Part shown: positions 24,623 through 33,034 of the stretch, piece after piece
Position numbering within the stretch: position 1 is the stretch's first letter
Layout of the letters: each line of letters begins with the position of its first letter
Assembly: GCF_023238445.1 (NCBI RefSeq)
Contig: NZ_CP096658.1
Coordinates: 1 to 64,000, forward strand
Reading direction: 5' to 3'
DNA length: 64,000 nt
From: Halorussus gelatinilyticus
Lineage (GTDB): Archaea; Halobacteriota; Halobacteria; Halobacteriales; Haladaptataceae
Translations under genes and position numbers: made by a program
The notes under the pieces: model-generated
The model's input: only the letters and a program-made list of their open reading frames with translations
What the model was told of the DNA's origin: nothing
The model's database searches: none

Positions 24623-25348
24623 TCAGTGCGACGACTGCCGGCGCTCGGTCTCGCGCTCGCTGCCGTGGCCGTGGCGACTGCCGTAGCGGCGGTCGCGCTC
24701 GCTGGTGCCGCGGTCGCCGCCGTGGCGGTGTTCGCGCTCGCCGCGAGTCTGGTCGCGGAACTCCGAGTCGCTCGGGTCGCTGTGGCGGTCGGAACTGCCG
24801 CGTTGGCCGGTCATCCGGCCCGAGATTCCTTCTTCGCGGTGGCTCCCGCGCTGGCTTCCGGTGCGCGAGGAACCGGTGTCGTGACTCTCGCGGCCGCTCC
24901 GTCGGCGGTTCTCCTTCCCGTAGTGTTCGCTGTCGGGCCGGTTCGACCGGTCGCTACCGGTCGGGTCGCGCTGGCCGTGGGTCTGGTCGCTCTCGCCGTG
25001 GGTCCGATTGCTCTCGCCGTGGGTTCGGTTGCTTCCCCACCGGTTCGCGTGCCCGTGGCCGGTCTCGTCGTGGTTCTTCTGACGCTCGCTCCGCGACTGT
25101 CGTCGCTCGTCGTGGGACGACCCGTGACCGGTCTCGCGTCCGGTGCGACGCTCGTGGTCCCGGTCGGCGGCGTTCCCGTAGTCGTTCGAGTGTCGCTCGT
25201 CGGCGGGATGGTCGCCGCTTCGTCGCTGTTGGTCGTCTCGGTCCCCCTCCAACTCCGTCCAACTCTCGTGACGAGTCTCTCGGCTCTCGTGCAGTCCGTC
25301 CTCGTTCGATGCTTCGCGCCGTCGCTGTTCTTTGTGCGGATTAGCCAT
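24623..25348 (-). CDS. Arg/His/Asp/Ser-rich disordered protein
   Basis: 241 residues with almost no hydrophobic residues. It is made of Arg, Glu, Asp, Ser, His, Gly and Asn. A short tandem repeat (NRTHGES, NRTHGES, DQTHGQ) spans about 107-126. Codon third positions are overwhelmingly C/G, which argues for real coding rather than an accident. The opposite strand is also open, but its product is an Ala/Val-only string, expected from antisense of Arg/Ser/Glu codons. No domain is recognised. The near-neutral, Arg-heavy make-up is unusual for a haloarchaeal cytosol. It may bind RNA or form condensates; that is a guess. Confidence 0.6.
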   Translation of the reverse strand: MANPHKEQRRREASNEDGLHESRETRHESWTELEGDRDDQQRRSGDHPADERHSNDYGNAADRDHERRTGRETGHGSSHDERRQSRSERQKNHDETGHGHANRWGSNRTHGESNRTHGESDQTHGQRDPTGSDRSNRPDSEHYGKENRRRSGRESHDTGSSRTGSQRGSHREEGISGRMTGQRGSSDRHSDPSDSEFRDQTRGEREHRHGGDRGTSERDRRYGSRHGHGSERETERRQSSH

Positions 25349-25545
25349 TGCGAAACCCCCGCGAGGAGGTTGGCCGAGAGTACCCTTAGCCGTGCTGGCT
25401 GACTATCAAAGGACGGCGACGTCGAACGACCGTCCGGCGGTTCGGTCGGGCGCGACTCCCCGACGACGGGATTGACGCCGGGCGTTCCCACCGGTTGGAA
25501 CTCCGCGACAAGTTTTTTCTATCAGCCACGCGCATGGTTCTATGT

Positions 25546-25725
25546 ATGAACGAAACGTACGTGCGGTTGCTCTGTCCGGAATGTGGCAAGGACTGGGAAG
25601 AATCGCCGGACGACCTGCCGGTCCCCACCGACACGTTTCACTGTCCGAACTGCCACGCGTCGCGTCCGACCTCGGAGTTCACGCGGACGGAGCGGGACTT
25701 GGAGACGTTGAAACAGTTCAAGTAG
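25546..25725 (+). CDS. Small two-knuckle zinc-finger protein
   Basis: 59 residues with CPECG (about 9-13) and CPNCH (about 32-36), giving one Cys4 zinc site of the CPxCG type common among tiny haloarchaeal proteins. The C-terminus is a charged helix. The ATG at 25546 is preceded by an AGTTTTTTCTAT box about 25-35 nt upstream. It is convergent with the aIF2-beta gene, with stops abutting. Function is unknown; related small zinc proteins affect growth and biofilm in Haloferax. Confidence 0.75.
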   Translation: MNETYVRLLCPECGKDWEESPDDLPVPTDTFHCPNCHASRPTSEFTRTERDLETLKQFK

Positions 25726-26133
25726 TCAACTGCTGGTCGCGGAGCGTGCGCCGCACGCTTCGCACCGCAACAGCAACGCACCCTGTTCTTGTTCGAGTTT
25801 CGTGTCCGGGAGCCCACACTCCGAACAGCGGACGAACTCGTCGGTGTACTCTTCGATAGCGTCCTCGATGCGTCGCTGGCTGAACTCGCCGGTCAGCCGG
25901 GCACGCCCGCTCTCGTCGATGTGCGCGCTGGTCCCCAACTCGTCTTGGAGGAACTTCAACACGTGGTCCTCCTCCCGGCCGAGCACGTCGAGCGTGTCCT
26001 GGAAGTTCTCGTAGACGGTGACGTTCCCCTCCTGGCGCACGTCCGGGTCGGGCACGTCGAAGCGGTCGCCGCTCCTCTCGATGTCGGGAGTCTCCTCCAT
26101 CGCCCGTTCGAGGTGGTGGTCGTAACCCTCCAT
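25726..26133 (-). CDS. eif2b: Translation initiation factor aIF2 subunit beta
   Basis: 135 residues, the usual archaeal length. The core has RFDVPDPDVRQEGNVT, FQDTLDVLGREEDHVLKFLQDELGTSAHID and the C-terminal zinc ribbon CSECG followed by CEACG. aIF2-beta joins alpha and gamma to bring initiator tRNA to the ribosome. The ATG at 26133 is chosen because a TTTTTATCGG box lies about 25 nt upstream (leaderless); the frame further upstream has no conserved residues. The gamma and alpha subunit genes are elsewhere. Confidence 0.93.
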   Translation of the reverse strand: MEGYDHHLERAMEETPDIERSGDRFDVPDPDVRQEGNVTVYENFQDTLDVLGREEDHVLKFLQDELGTSAHIDESGRARLTGEFSQRRIEDAIEEYTDEFVRCSECGLPDTKLEQEQGALLLRCEACGARSATSS

Positions 26134-26383
26134 AGATGCTCCAACGAGCGCGATCCGATAAAAACTTTTCAGACTCGCGGCGAATCCACTCGGAACCCGC
26201 GTTACGACCGACCAAGCTTGCATTTCCGCGTGAAACGAATACAACTGTGCGGAACAATACGGCAATACCGTGTTACTCCCTCTCACCGGCGATTACGGCA
26301 GTATCGGGAGGAGTAATCCGTACTCCGTGTTAACGGGACTCAAGATAATACTATAACCCTGCAACTGTTAGCCTCGTTTGGTT

Positions 26384-26623
26384 ATGAAGAAGCAGGAACT
26401 CATCCACCTTCACGGTCTGCTCGCGGAGGTCGGAAACTACTTCGAGGCGGAGAACAGTACGGAAATTGACTTCGACGAGTACGAGTCTCTCGGCGTACGA
26501 CCGACGTCCATTCATAAGTCAAAAACAGATCATAAAGCAGCAGTCTTTGCGATGGCAAACGCGATTACATCCGAGATGACCGAAGCCGAGGCGGACGACA
26601 AAGTCGCCGCCAAGGCCGACTGA
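26384..26623 (+). CDS. UPF0058 family protein
   Basis: 79 residues. MKKQELIHLHGLLAEV, then HKSKTDHKAAVFAMANAI, matches UPF0058, a small helical archaeal family with conserved His that may bind metal. The ATG at 26384 is chosen over GTG two codons earlier because the family starts MKKQE. An ATACTATAACC box lies about 30 nt upstream. Function is not established. Its region is AT-richer than its neighbours. Confidence 0.85.
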   Translation: MKKQELIHLHGLLAEVGNYFEAENSTEIDFDEYESLGVRPTSIHKSKTDHKAAVFAMANAITSEMTEAEADDKVAAKAD

Positions 26624-26851
26624 ACTGCGGCGCGACGCTTCCTCACGAAATCGACCGACTCGACAGCGGCGGCACCGTCCTACGAGCGACGTTCTACCGA
26701 GCCTACTCGCAGCACGTCCAGTTTCAGTTTCCGAGAATCGGACACTCACCGCTCTCGAATCGTGGGAAAACAGAGGAGTCGTTACCGCAGAACAACGCGA
26801 GACGGACGCGCCGGTCGCGCCGCGGAACCGGCGGCGAGCAGGCGTCGGACG

Positions 26852-27313
26852 TTACTCGATGAGGTCTTCGAACTCGGGCAGGACCTCGTCGTCTTCGTCG
26901 CGGTCGCTCGTCTCGACCTCCACGTCGTCGGTGTCCTCGGTCTCGGTCTCGGCCTGGGAGTCGTCCTCGTCGTCTTCCTCGATGACTTCGACTTCGAGGA
27001 CGGTCAGCGGGATGTTTTCGAGGCGCTGGCCGATCTCCTTCCGGGCGATGCGCGAGGCGTGTTCCTCGCGTTCGACGTTGAACACAGTCATCTCCAGTTC
27101 CAGCGCCACGAGGCTCTCGTCGGCCGCGATGAACGCCGGTTCGAGTTCCTCCCCGCAGTGTGGACAGGAACGCTCGCCCATGTTGATCTCGACGTAGTTG
27201 AGGTCGGGATTGAGCAACTCTCCGGTCTTGGAGATGGCGATCCGAACTGCTTCGTCCGGCGTCTCCACGTCGTAGACCGGGACTGCGGCTTCCACGACAA
27301 CTCTGCAGTTCAT
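26852..27313 (-). CDS. UPF0212 (DUF555) family protein
   Basis: 153 residues. MNCRVVVEAAVPVYDVETPD, GELLNPDLNYVEIN, CPHCGEELEPAF and ARKEIGQRLENIPL are hallmarks of UPF0212. A CPHC pair (about 50-53) may bind zinc. The last 40 residues are an acidic tail, much longer than in non-halophiles. The ATG at 27313 is the family start. It is divergent from the DNA glycosylase gene (86 nt), so the two may share a regulatory region. Function is unknown. Confidence 0.88.
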   Translation of the reverse strand: MNCRVVVEAAVPVYDVETPDEAVRIAISKTGELLNPDLNYVEINMGERSCPHCGEELEPAFIAADESLVALELEMTVFNVEREEHASRIARKEIGQRLENIPLTVLEVEVIEEDDEDDSQAETETEDTDDVEVETSDRDEDDEVLPEFEDLIE

Positions 27314-27398
27314 AGCACCAAGAGATAGGAGCGCCAACAGTATCAAGTTTGGCCCTAAAGCGAAAGGCTTCAACGTGTCCGGCCCTTCGGGTCCCGCG

Positions 27399-28304
27399 AT
27401 GGAGTCGGGTTCGATACCTGTCGGGGACTGCTCCGGGGGCGTAGACGTACAGGCGACGCTCGAGAGCGGCCAGACGTTCTGCTGGCGACGCGAGGACGAC
27501 CGGATGTACGAGACCGTCGGTCCGAGCGGCGGGTCGGCGTGGTACTCGACCGTCGTCGGCGGTCACACGGGCGACGACCCCGAAGTCGTCCGTGTCCGCC
27601 AACGCGACGGGATGGTCGAGTGGGAAGCGACGACCGACGCCGACCCGATACTCGTCGAGCGACTCCGACTCGACGACGACCTCCCGGCCATCTTCGAGGC
27701 GATTCCCGACGACGAACTGCTCTCGGCGGCGACCGACGCCTACCGAGGGCTTCGCGTCGTGAACGACCCGTTCTTCCCCTGCCTGATATCCTTCATCTGC
27801 TCGGCCCAGATGCGCGTCGAGCGCATCCACGGGATGCAGACCGCCCTCGCCCGCGAGTTCGGCGAGGAGGTCGTCTTCGACGGCGAGACCTACCACGGCT
27901 TCCCGACGCCAGACCGACTCGCGCGAGCGACCGAGGACGAACTCCGCGAGTTAGGCTTGGGCTACCGCGCACCCTACGTCCAACGCTCGGCCGAGTTGGT
28001 CGCCTCGGGCGAGGCCACGGCCGACGACGTGCGGGGTCTCGACTACCGCGACGCCCGCGAGGCGATGCAGGCGTTCGTCGGCGTCGGCGACAAGGTGGCC
28101 GATTGCGTGTTGATGTTCTCGCTGGGGTATCTGGAGGCGGTGCCGCTCGACACGTGGATTCAGACCGCCATCGCCGAGTACTACCCACACTGCGAGCGGG
28201 GGTCGTACGCCGACACCTCCGACGCCATCCGCGAGGAGTTCGGCGGCGAGTACGCCGGTTACGCCCAGACCTACGTGTTCCACTACCTGCGGAATCGGGA
28301 GTGA
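27399..28304 (+). CDS. ogg: 8-oxoguanine DNA glycosylase, OGG1-like
   Basis: 301 residues. An N-terminal OGG domain (ATLESGQTFCWRRE, about 19-32) is followed by the HhH-GPD module. Catalytic Lys lies in FVGVGDKVADCVLMF (about 226-240) and catalytic Asp in VPLDTWIQ (about 249). Such enzymes remove oxidised guanine and cleave the abasic site. The family start is taken at the ATG 27399; a GTG at 27375 is possible. RMYETVG and FICSAQMRVERI fit OGG1-type recognition of the substrate. It lies alone on its strand. Confidence 0.88.
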   Translation: MESGSIPVGDCSGGVDVQATLESGQTFCWRREDDRMYETVGPSGGSAWYSTVVGGHTGDDPEVVRVRQRDGMVEWEATTDADPILVERLRLDDDLPAIFEAIPDDELLSAATDAYRGLRVVNDPFFPCLISFICSAQMRVERIHGMQTALAREFGEEVVFDGETYHGFPTPDRLARATEDELRELGLGYRAPYVQRSAELVASGEATADDVRGLDYRDAREAMQAFVGVGDKVADCVLMFSLGYLEAVPLDTWIQTAIAEYYPHCERGSYADTSDAIREEFGGEYAGYAQTYVFHYLRNRE

Positions 28305-28331
28305 GAAATCGGAAGGACGGAAGCGCCCCGC

Positions 28332-29501
28332 TCAGGGCCGGAAGACGGCTCTGACACAGCCGTCTTCCTTCTCCTTGAACATCTCGTAGCCGCGGGGCGA
28401 CTCTTCGAGCGAGAACTCGTGGGTCGCCAGATACGAGGGGTCCATCCGGCCCTCGGCGACGTGGTCGAGCAGTTCGGGGACGTACCGCTGGCCGTGCTGT
28501 TGGGCGGTCCGGATGGTCAGTCCCTTGTTCATGGCGATACCGAGCGGGAACTTGTCCATCACGCCGTAGACGCCCAGAATCGAGAGCGTGCCGCCCTTCC
28601 GACAGGCGACCATCGCCTGCCGGAGCGCCTCGCCGCGGTCGGTCTGGAGTCGCAGTCGCTGCTTCGCCTCGTCGTAGGCGTGCATCGCGCCGGTGCCGTG
28701 GGCCTCCATCCCCACCGCGTCGATGCAGGCGTCGGGGCCGCGTCCGCCGGTCATCGCCTTGAGTTCGTCCACGACGCTCTCGACTTCGGTGTAGTCGATG
28801 GTCTCGGACCCGGCCTCGTTTCGGGCCATCCGAAGTCGCTCGGGGAAGCGGTCGATGCCGACGACCTGCTCGGCACCCATCAGGGCGGCGCTCTGCTGGG
28901 CCATGAGTCCGACGCCGCCACAGCCCCAGACCGCCACGGTGTCGCCCTCCTCGATGTCGCAGAAGTCCGCGCCCATGTAGCCGGTCGGCCACGCGTCGGA
29001 AGCGAACAGCGCCTGCTCGTCGCTGAGTTCGTCGGGCACGGAGAAGCAGTTGGCGTCGGCGTGGGGCACCCGGACGTACTCGGCGTGGGACCCGGCGTAG
29101 CCGCCGAACGCGTGGGTGTAGCCGTAGATGCCCGCGGTCGGGTAGCCGAGAATCGGCTCCTGTAGTTCCGGGTTCGGGTTCGTGTTGTCGCACAGCGACC
29201 AGAGGTCGTCCATGCAGTAGCCGCAGTTGCCACAGCCGACGAACGACGGGACGACCACGCGGTCGCCGACCTCGACCGACTCGACCTTCCGGCCGACCTC
29301 CCTCACCTCGCCCATGAACTCGTGGCCGATGACGTCGCCCTCGCGCATCGTCGGGAGGTAGCCGTCGATGAAGTGGAGGTCCGACCCGCAGGTCGTCGTC
29401 AGGCCGACCTCCAGCACTACGTCGCGCGGATTGACGAGTTCGGGGTCGGGCACGTCCTCGACGCGCAGGTCCTCGACGCCCTCCCAGCAGAGCGCCCTCA
29501 T
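28332..29501 (-). CDS. Zinc-dependent alcohol/formaldehyde dehydrogenase
   Basis: 389 residues of the medium-chain dehydrogenase family. Catalytic zinc ligands occur in TTCGSDLHF (about 38-46) and GHEFMGE (about 62). The structural zinc lobe is CGNCGYCMDDLWSLC (about 93-107). The NAD(P) site is WGCGGVGLMA (about 192). Length and order resemble glutathione-independent formaldehyde dehydrogenase. The ATG at 29501 overlaps the upstream SRPBCC stop as ATGA, which fixes the start and couples the two. The substrate is not certain. Confidence 0.88.
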   Translation of the reverse strand: MRALCWEGVEDLRVEDVPDPELVNPRDVVLEVGLTTTCGSDLHFIDGYLPTMREGDVIGHEFMGEVREVGRKVESVEVGDRVVVPSFVGCGNCGYCMDDLWSLCDNTNPNPELQEPILGYPTAGIYGYTHAFGGYAGSHAEYVRVPHADANCFSVPDELSDEQALFASDAWPTGYMGADFCDIEEGDTVAVWGCGGVGLMAQQSAALMGAEQVVGIDRFPERLRMARNEAGSETIDYTEVESVVDELKAMTGGRGPDACIDAVGMEAHGTGAMHAYDEAKQRLRLQTDRGEALRQAMVACRKGGTLSILGVYGVMDKFPLGIAMNKGLTIRTAQQHGQRYVPELLDHVAEGRMDPSYLATHEFSLEESPRGYEMFKEKEDGCVRAVFRP

Positions 29502-30178
29502 ACCCAATCACCTCGCCCGCGGGCAGACGAGTTGCGTTCGAGCGTGGGAATCTCGCCGGTCTCCGCGAGGCTCTTGAACCGGTAGAGCGCCTTACTCGCC
29601 AGCGTCTCGGGAACGACGCCCAGCAGGTTCAACGCCTTCGCGCCGACCGACCCGCCCGGCGGTTCGAGGCGTAGTTCGAGCGTCACCTCGGTCCCCCGGT
29701 CGGCCGGTGCCGGACGGAAGTGCACCATCGCCTCGTGCGGAACCAGCGCGCCCTCCGCGGACTGCCAGTGGATTCCCTCCCCGGGGCGGTCCGCCAGTAG
29801 TTCGGTCTCCCACTCGACGGTCCGACCGAGCGGTGCGGCCAGCGTCCAATGGTGACGCTCGTCGCCCGCGGCGGTGACCTCCGCGAACGGTCCCGCGACC
29901 CGCGACAGTCGCTCCGGGTCGCGCCAGAACTCGTACAAATCGTCCGCGGACCCGGCGACGGTGGTGGCGCGTCGAATCTCGATGCTCCCCGGCACGCTCG
30001 ACTCGTCGTCCGACCGCGAGCGCTCGCTGTCCCGGTTCAGTCGCCGGTACAGCAGCCACCCCGTGGCGAGCGCGAGCGCGGCCCCGACCAGCGCCGTCGC
30101 CGTAGTTCGCGCGTTCGGACCGCCGGTCGGTCGCCCGGTCGTGCTGTCGGTCCGTCTCCCGATCGTGTACTCTCTCAC
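29498..30178 (-). CDS. SRPBCC-family (cyclase/START-like) membrane-anchored protein
   Basis: 226 residues from GTG. A transmembrane helix (ALVGAALALATGWLLY, about 29-44) anchors an SRPBCC hydrophobic-cavity domain (about 68-205) with EIRRATTVAGSADDLYEFWRD-like and PPGGSVGAKALNLL segments. Such domains bind small hydrophobic ligands or act as cyclases. It is the first gene of a two-gene operon with the zinc dehydrogenase (4-nt overlap), so a joint role is possible. The GTG at 30178 is chosen because the frame upstream enters the neighbouring acylphosphatase region. Confidence 0.8.
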   Translation of the reverse strand: MREYTIGRRTDSTTGRPTGGPNARTTATALVGAALALATGWLLYRRLNRDSERSRSDDESSVPGSIEIRRATTVAGSADDLYEFWRDPERLSRVAGPFAEVTAAGDERHHWTLAAPLGRTVEWETELLADRPGEGIHWQSAEGALVPHEAMVHFRPAPADRGTEVTLELRLEPPGGSVGAKALNLLGVVPETLASKALYRFKSLAETGEIPTLERNSSARGRGDWV

Positions 30179-30283
30179 GTAATCTCCCCCACAGTCCCCT
30201 CGGCAGAACTCCCGTTGTATCTTGTGCCCGATTCCTCGCCACCCAAATCGGCTTCCGTCAGCGCGACGAACCACCGACCGGCC

Positions 30284-30586
30284 ATGTCGAACGACTCCGG
30301 AAGTAGCGACGCGGAGCGAACCCGCGCACACGTCTACGTCTCCGGGACGGTACAGGGCGTCTACTACCGAGCGAACACGCGGGACACCGCCCGCGAGAAG
30401 GGCATCGACGGCTGGGTCCGGAACCTCTCGGACGGCCGGGTTGAGGCCGTCTTCGAGGGTCCCGAGGAGACCGTCGCGGCGATGGTCGAGTGGTGTCACA
30501 CCGGCAGTCCCGCCGCCGACGTGGACGACGTGGACGTCGAGTACGAGGACCCCGAGGGCGAGGACGGCTTCCGCGTCCGTCGGTAG
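30284..30586 (+). CDS. acyP: Acylphosphatase
   Basis: 100 residues. VYVSGTVQGVYYRANTRDTA (about 18-37) carries the phosphate-binding Arg, and GWVRNLSDGRVEAVFEGPEE (about 43-62) the catalytic Asn. The enzyme hydrolyses acyl phosphates such as 1,3-bisphosphoglycerate in the cytosol. Length fits, with about ten extra polar N-terminal residues. The ATG at 30284 is the best start. Confidence 0.93.
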   Translation: MSNDSGSSDAERTRAHVYVSGTVQGVYYRANTRDTAREKGIDGWVRNLSDGRVEAVFEGPEETVAAMVEWCHTGSPAADVDDVDVEYEDPEGEDGFRVRR

Positions 30587-30636
30587 TCGGGCCAGCACGA
30601 CTTTCCACGCGAGTCCCGTAGCGCCCACGACCGACC

Positions 30637-31047
30637 ATGCGCGAAAACACGCCCGACATCGGCGTCGAGGTACGGAACGTCGAACGAAAGCGCGGTCCCG
30701 ACGACGAGCAGTACGAGGAAGTCGAGGTCGCGGTCCCGGTGACGAACCCGCAGTCGGACTCGCGGGACTCCTACGTGGCCGACGGCGCGCTCGTCGGACA
30801 GATTCCGGTGACGAACGCCGACACGCCCTGCGCCGACGAGCGACTCGACGCGGCGGTCGTCACCGTCCTCGAAGAGCGCGTGACCGCCTATTACCCCCGC
30901 GATGGCGAGCGAGCGGTCCCGGCGCTGGTCTGGGAGGCCGCGACCGACGACTGGCGGTGCGAGTCGGTGGAGACGGACGGCGAATTCGACGTCGAGTCCG
31001 ACACGCGCGACGACGGCGAAGCGGTCCTCTGGGAGCGCGAAGAATAG
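30637..31047 (+). CDS. Conserved-looking haloarchaeal protein of unknown function
   Basis: 136 residues, strongly acidic and beta-rich, with no membrane segment. Two cysteines (about 67 and 108) are present but no motif. It sits 50 nt after acylphosphatase on the same strand and may share its transcript. I do not recognise the family. Codon usage is normal for the window. Confidence 0.7.
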   Translation: MRENTPDIGVEVRNVERKRGPDDEQYEEVEVAVPVTNPQSDSRDSYVADGALVGQIPVTNADTPCADERLDAAVVTVLEERVTAYYPRDGERAVPALVWEAATDDWRCESVETDGEFDVESDTRDDGEAVLWEREE

Positions 31048-31075
31048 AGCTGATTCGAAGCGGCGAGCGCGGTCC

Positions 31076-32641
31076 TCAGTACCGGCCGTCCTGCCGGTCT
31101 CCGGGACGATACTGCCCCTCGTCGGCGCGCGACCGGTCCGCCTCGCTGTTCTCGACCTGTTGGCTGTAGGTCTCGCCCTGCGACAGGTCGGACCGTTCGT
31201 CCCGACCGCCGCGGTTCTGCCGACTACCGTACCGGCGGCCCGTCGGCTGGCGTTCCCCGCGCTCCGGTTCCCCGCGCTCTCGCTCCTCTCGCTGTTGGGG
31301 CGTCCCGGCCGGGCCGGTCGGAATCCGACTCGACCGACGCTCGGTGCGCTGGCGGGTCACTTCGAGTCGCTGGGAGTAGGACGGCCCGCCGCTCGGTTGC
31401 TGGTGGGGTTGCTTCGACTCCGTCCCCTGCGAAAGCTCGTGCCCGGTGAACTGTCGTGAGGTTCGCCCTTGCGACGGCTGCTCCCGAGATTGGTTCTGTG
31501 ACGACTGGTGTCGAGACTGGTGCTGCGGCGACTGGCGCGACTGCCCCCGAGACGTTCCCTGCTGGTGGGACTGCTGTGGCGACGGCCGTCGCTGTGGTGA
31601 CTCGGCGGGCGCGTCGCGTCGAGACTGCTGGTCCCGCTCGGATTGGGACTGCCGACCGGTTCGCCGGTCGCCCTGCGAGAACTGTCCGCCCTGTCGTTCC
31701 GACTGCGAGAACTGCTCGCCGCCGTGAGGCCCTCCAGCGTGGTTGGGCTGGTGGCGCGACTCGCCGCCGAACGAGAGCGTGTGACGACTCGTCCGCTGGC
31801 GCTCGGAATGGCGCGGGCGCTCGGTCCGGCGACCGCCAGTCTGTCCCTCTCCTGTCTGGGACCGACCGCCGGTCTCTCCGCGGCCCTGCGCCGGTTGCCG
31901 ACCGCTGGTCCGTCGCTGGTCGTCCGTCTGCCCTCGGTTCTCTGCGTACTGGTTGCTCTGTCCGTACTGGTGGCCTCGTTCGTACTGCTGGCCCTGTCCG
32001 TACTGCTGGCGGTCCTGCGTGCCCCGGTACTCCTGCGACGACTGCTGGCCCTGCGTCCGTCGCTGATTCCCAGTCGGTCGCTGGGACTGCCCCCGAGACG
32101 GCTGTCGAGGTTCAGGCCGGCGGTCGCTCGCGCTCCGTCTGCCGAACTGTCGGTGCGGACTGCCGGACTGTCGGTGCGAACTACCGGACTGCTGTCGCGG
32201 CCCGCCGTACTGCTCCGGCGACGACTGCTGGCCGGACGACTGCCGACTCCGGGACTGTTGAACGTCGGACTGCCCACCCGAGGGCTGCCGACGCCCGGTC
32301 TCGTCGCTCGTCTGCGAGAACTGCGTGGCGTCCCGCTCGCGAGGGATGTGGTTGCCCTGTTGGCGCGAGTCGCCGCCGAAGCGGATGCTGACCTGCCGCC
32401 CGCGAACGGACTGCTGTGGCTGGCCGTCCCGGCCCTCGGCGCTGTTGGCGGGGACGATGTTCTCGCCGCCCTGCATTCGGCGCTTCACGTCCTGTTCGAC
32501 CTGTTCGGGGCTTCGGTCGTCCCCTCGTCGGTCCTCCCCTCGCGGGTCGCCCTGTCGGGCGTCTCGTCGCTGGTCGCCGCGACCGCGCTCCTCGGTGTGT
32601 CGATACTCCCGGCCTCCCCGACGGTATGGATCGTACGACAT
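31076..32641 (-). CDS. Long Gln/Arg/Ser/Gly-rich prion-like disordered protein
   Basis: 521 residues, almost entirely low-complexity. The first 85 are Arg/Asp/Glu-rich with one possibly ordered helix (SPEQVEQDVKRRM, about 44-56). The rest is Gln, Arg, Ser and Gly with Tyr/Phe spaced through it. QYGQGQQY and HQYGQSNQY occur at about 213-232. A module FGG(D/E)SRxQxNH followed by QFSQ appears at about 88-110 and 291-313, with a third QFSQ at about 320. Third-position C/G is strong and CAG dominates Gln. A net basic or neutral disordered protein is rare in a salt-in archaeon. It resembles phase-separating RNA-binding tails, but that is inference. Confidence 0.65.
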   Translation of the reverse strand: MSYDPYRRGGREYRHTEERGRGDQRRDARQGDPRGEDRRGDDRSPEQVEQDVKRRMQGGENIVPANSAEGRDGQPQQSVRGRQVSIRFGGDSRQQGNHIPRERDATQFSQTSDETGRRQPSGGQSDVQQSRSRQSSGQQSSPEQYGGPRQQSGSSHRQSGSPHRQFGRRSASDRRPEPRQPSRGQSQRPTGNQRRTQGQQSSQEYRGTQDRQQYGQGQQYERGHQYGQSNQYAENRGQTDDQRRTSGRQPAQGRGETGGRSQTGEGQTGGRRTERPRHSERQRTSRHTLSFGGESRHQPNHAGGPHGGEQFSQSERQGGQFSQGDRRTGRQSQSERDQQSRRDAPAESPQRRPSPQQSHQQGTSRGQSRQSPQHQSRHQSSQNQSREQPSQGRTSRQFTGHELSQGTESKQPHQQPSGGPSYSQRLEVTRQRTERRSSRIPTGPAGTPQQREERERGEPERGERQPTGRRYGSRQNRGGRDERSDLSQGETYSQQVENSEADRSRADEGQYRPGDRQDGRY

Positions 32642-32957
32642 CAGTAAATCTCCCCGGCGATATCTGGGGCCGCGAGCGTCTTATCGGTGCTGGCTAGCCG
32701 CGCTCGAAACGGTCGGTGAAGACATCTCCGTACCCTCTTAAAGTGTACTTAGACACGTTTTAGAAGTGTATATATTTCTCTGGCGGCGGTCGTGTCACTT
32801 CGTGCAACCCCGAGTTCGGACCGCGAGCGAGTGCCGATTTCCGTCCGACCGCTCGGCTCTGCACTGCAACCGCCCGGCACCGCACTGCGACCGCGCCGCA
32901 CCGCAACCGCGCCCCGTTCCTCCCCGCGTCTCGCTGAGCGTCGCGAAGCGACGGCTC

Positions 32958-33021
32958 GGAAGACGTGGTTTGTCTTCCGGTGTGCGTCTGCGCTCGCGCG
33001 GTTCCGCGCGAGCGCAGACGC
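32958..33021. repeat. Two adjacent hairpins, one with an 18-bp perfect stem
   Basis: GGAAGAC (32958-32964) pairs with GTCTTCC (32972-32978). Then an 18-nt arm (32984-33001, beginning GCGTCTGCGC) pairs perfectly with 33004-33021 around two central T residues. This long GC-rich cruciform-capable structure immediately precedes the 25-nt array. Confidence 0.75.
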
Positions 33022-33034
33022 GGCGCATCCGGGA

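Noticed and set aside
24602-25402. Hydrophobic Ala/Val protein on the + strand opposite the Arg-rich gene
   Set aside because: The mirror of Arg/Ser/Glu codons gives Ala/Val-rich strings; third-position bias fits the - strand frame.
31643-32647. 334-codon Leu-rich + strand frame opposite the prion-like gene
   Set aside because: CAG (Gln) codons read as CTG (Leu) on the other strand; no membrane protein pattern, and bias favours the - strand.
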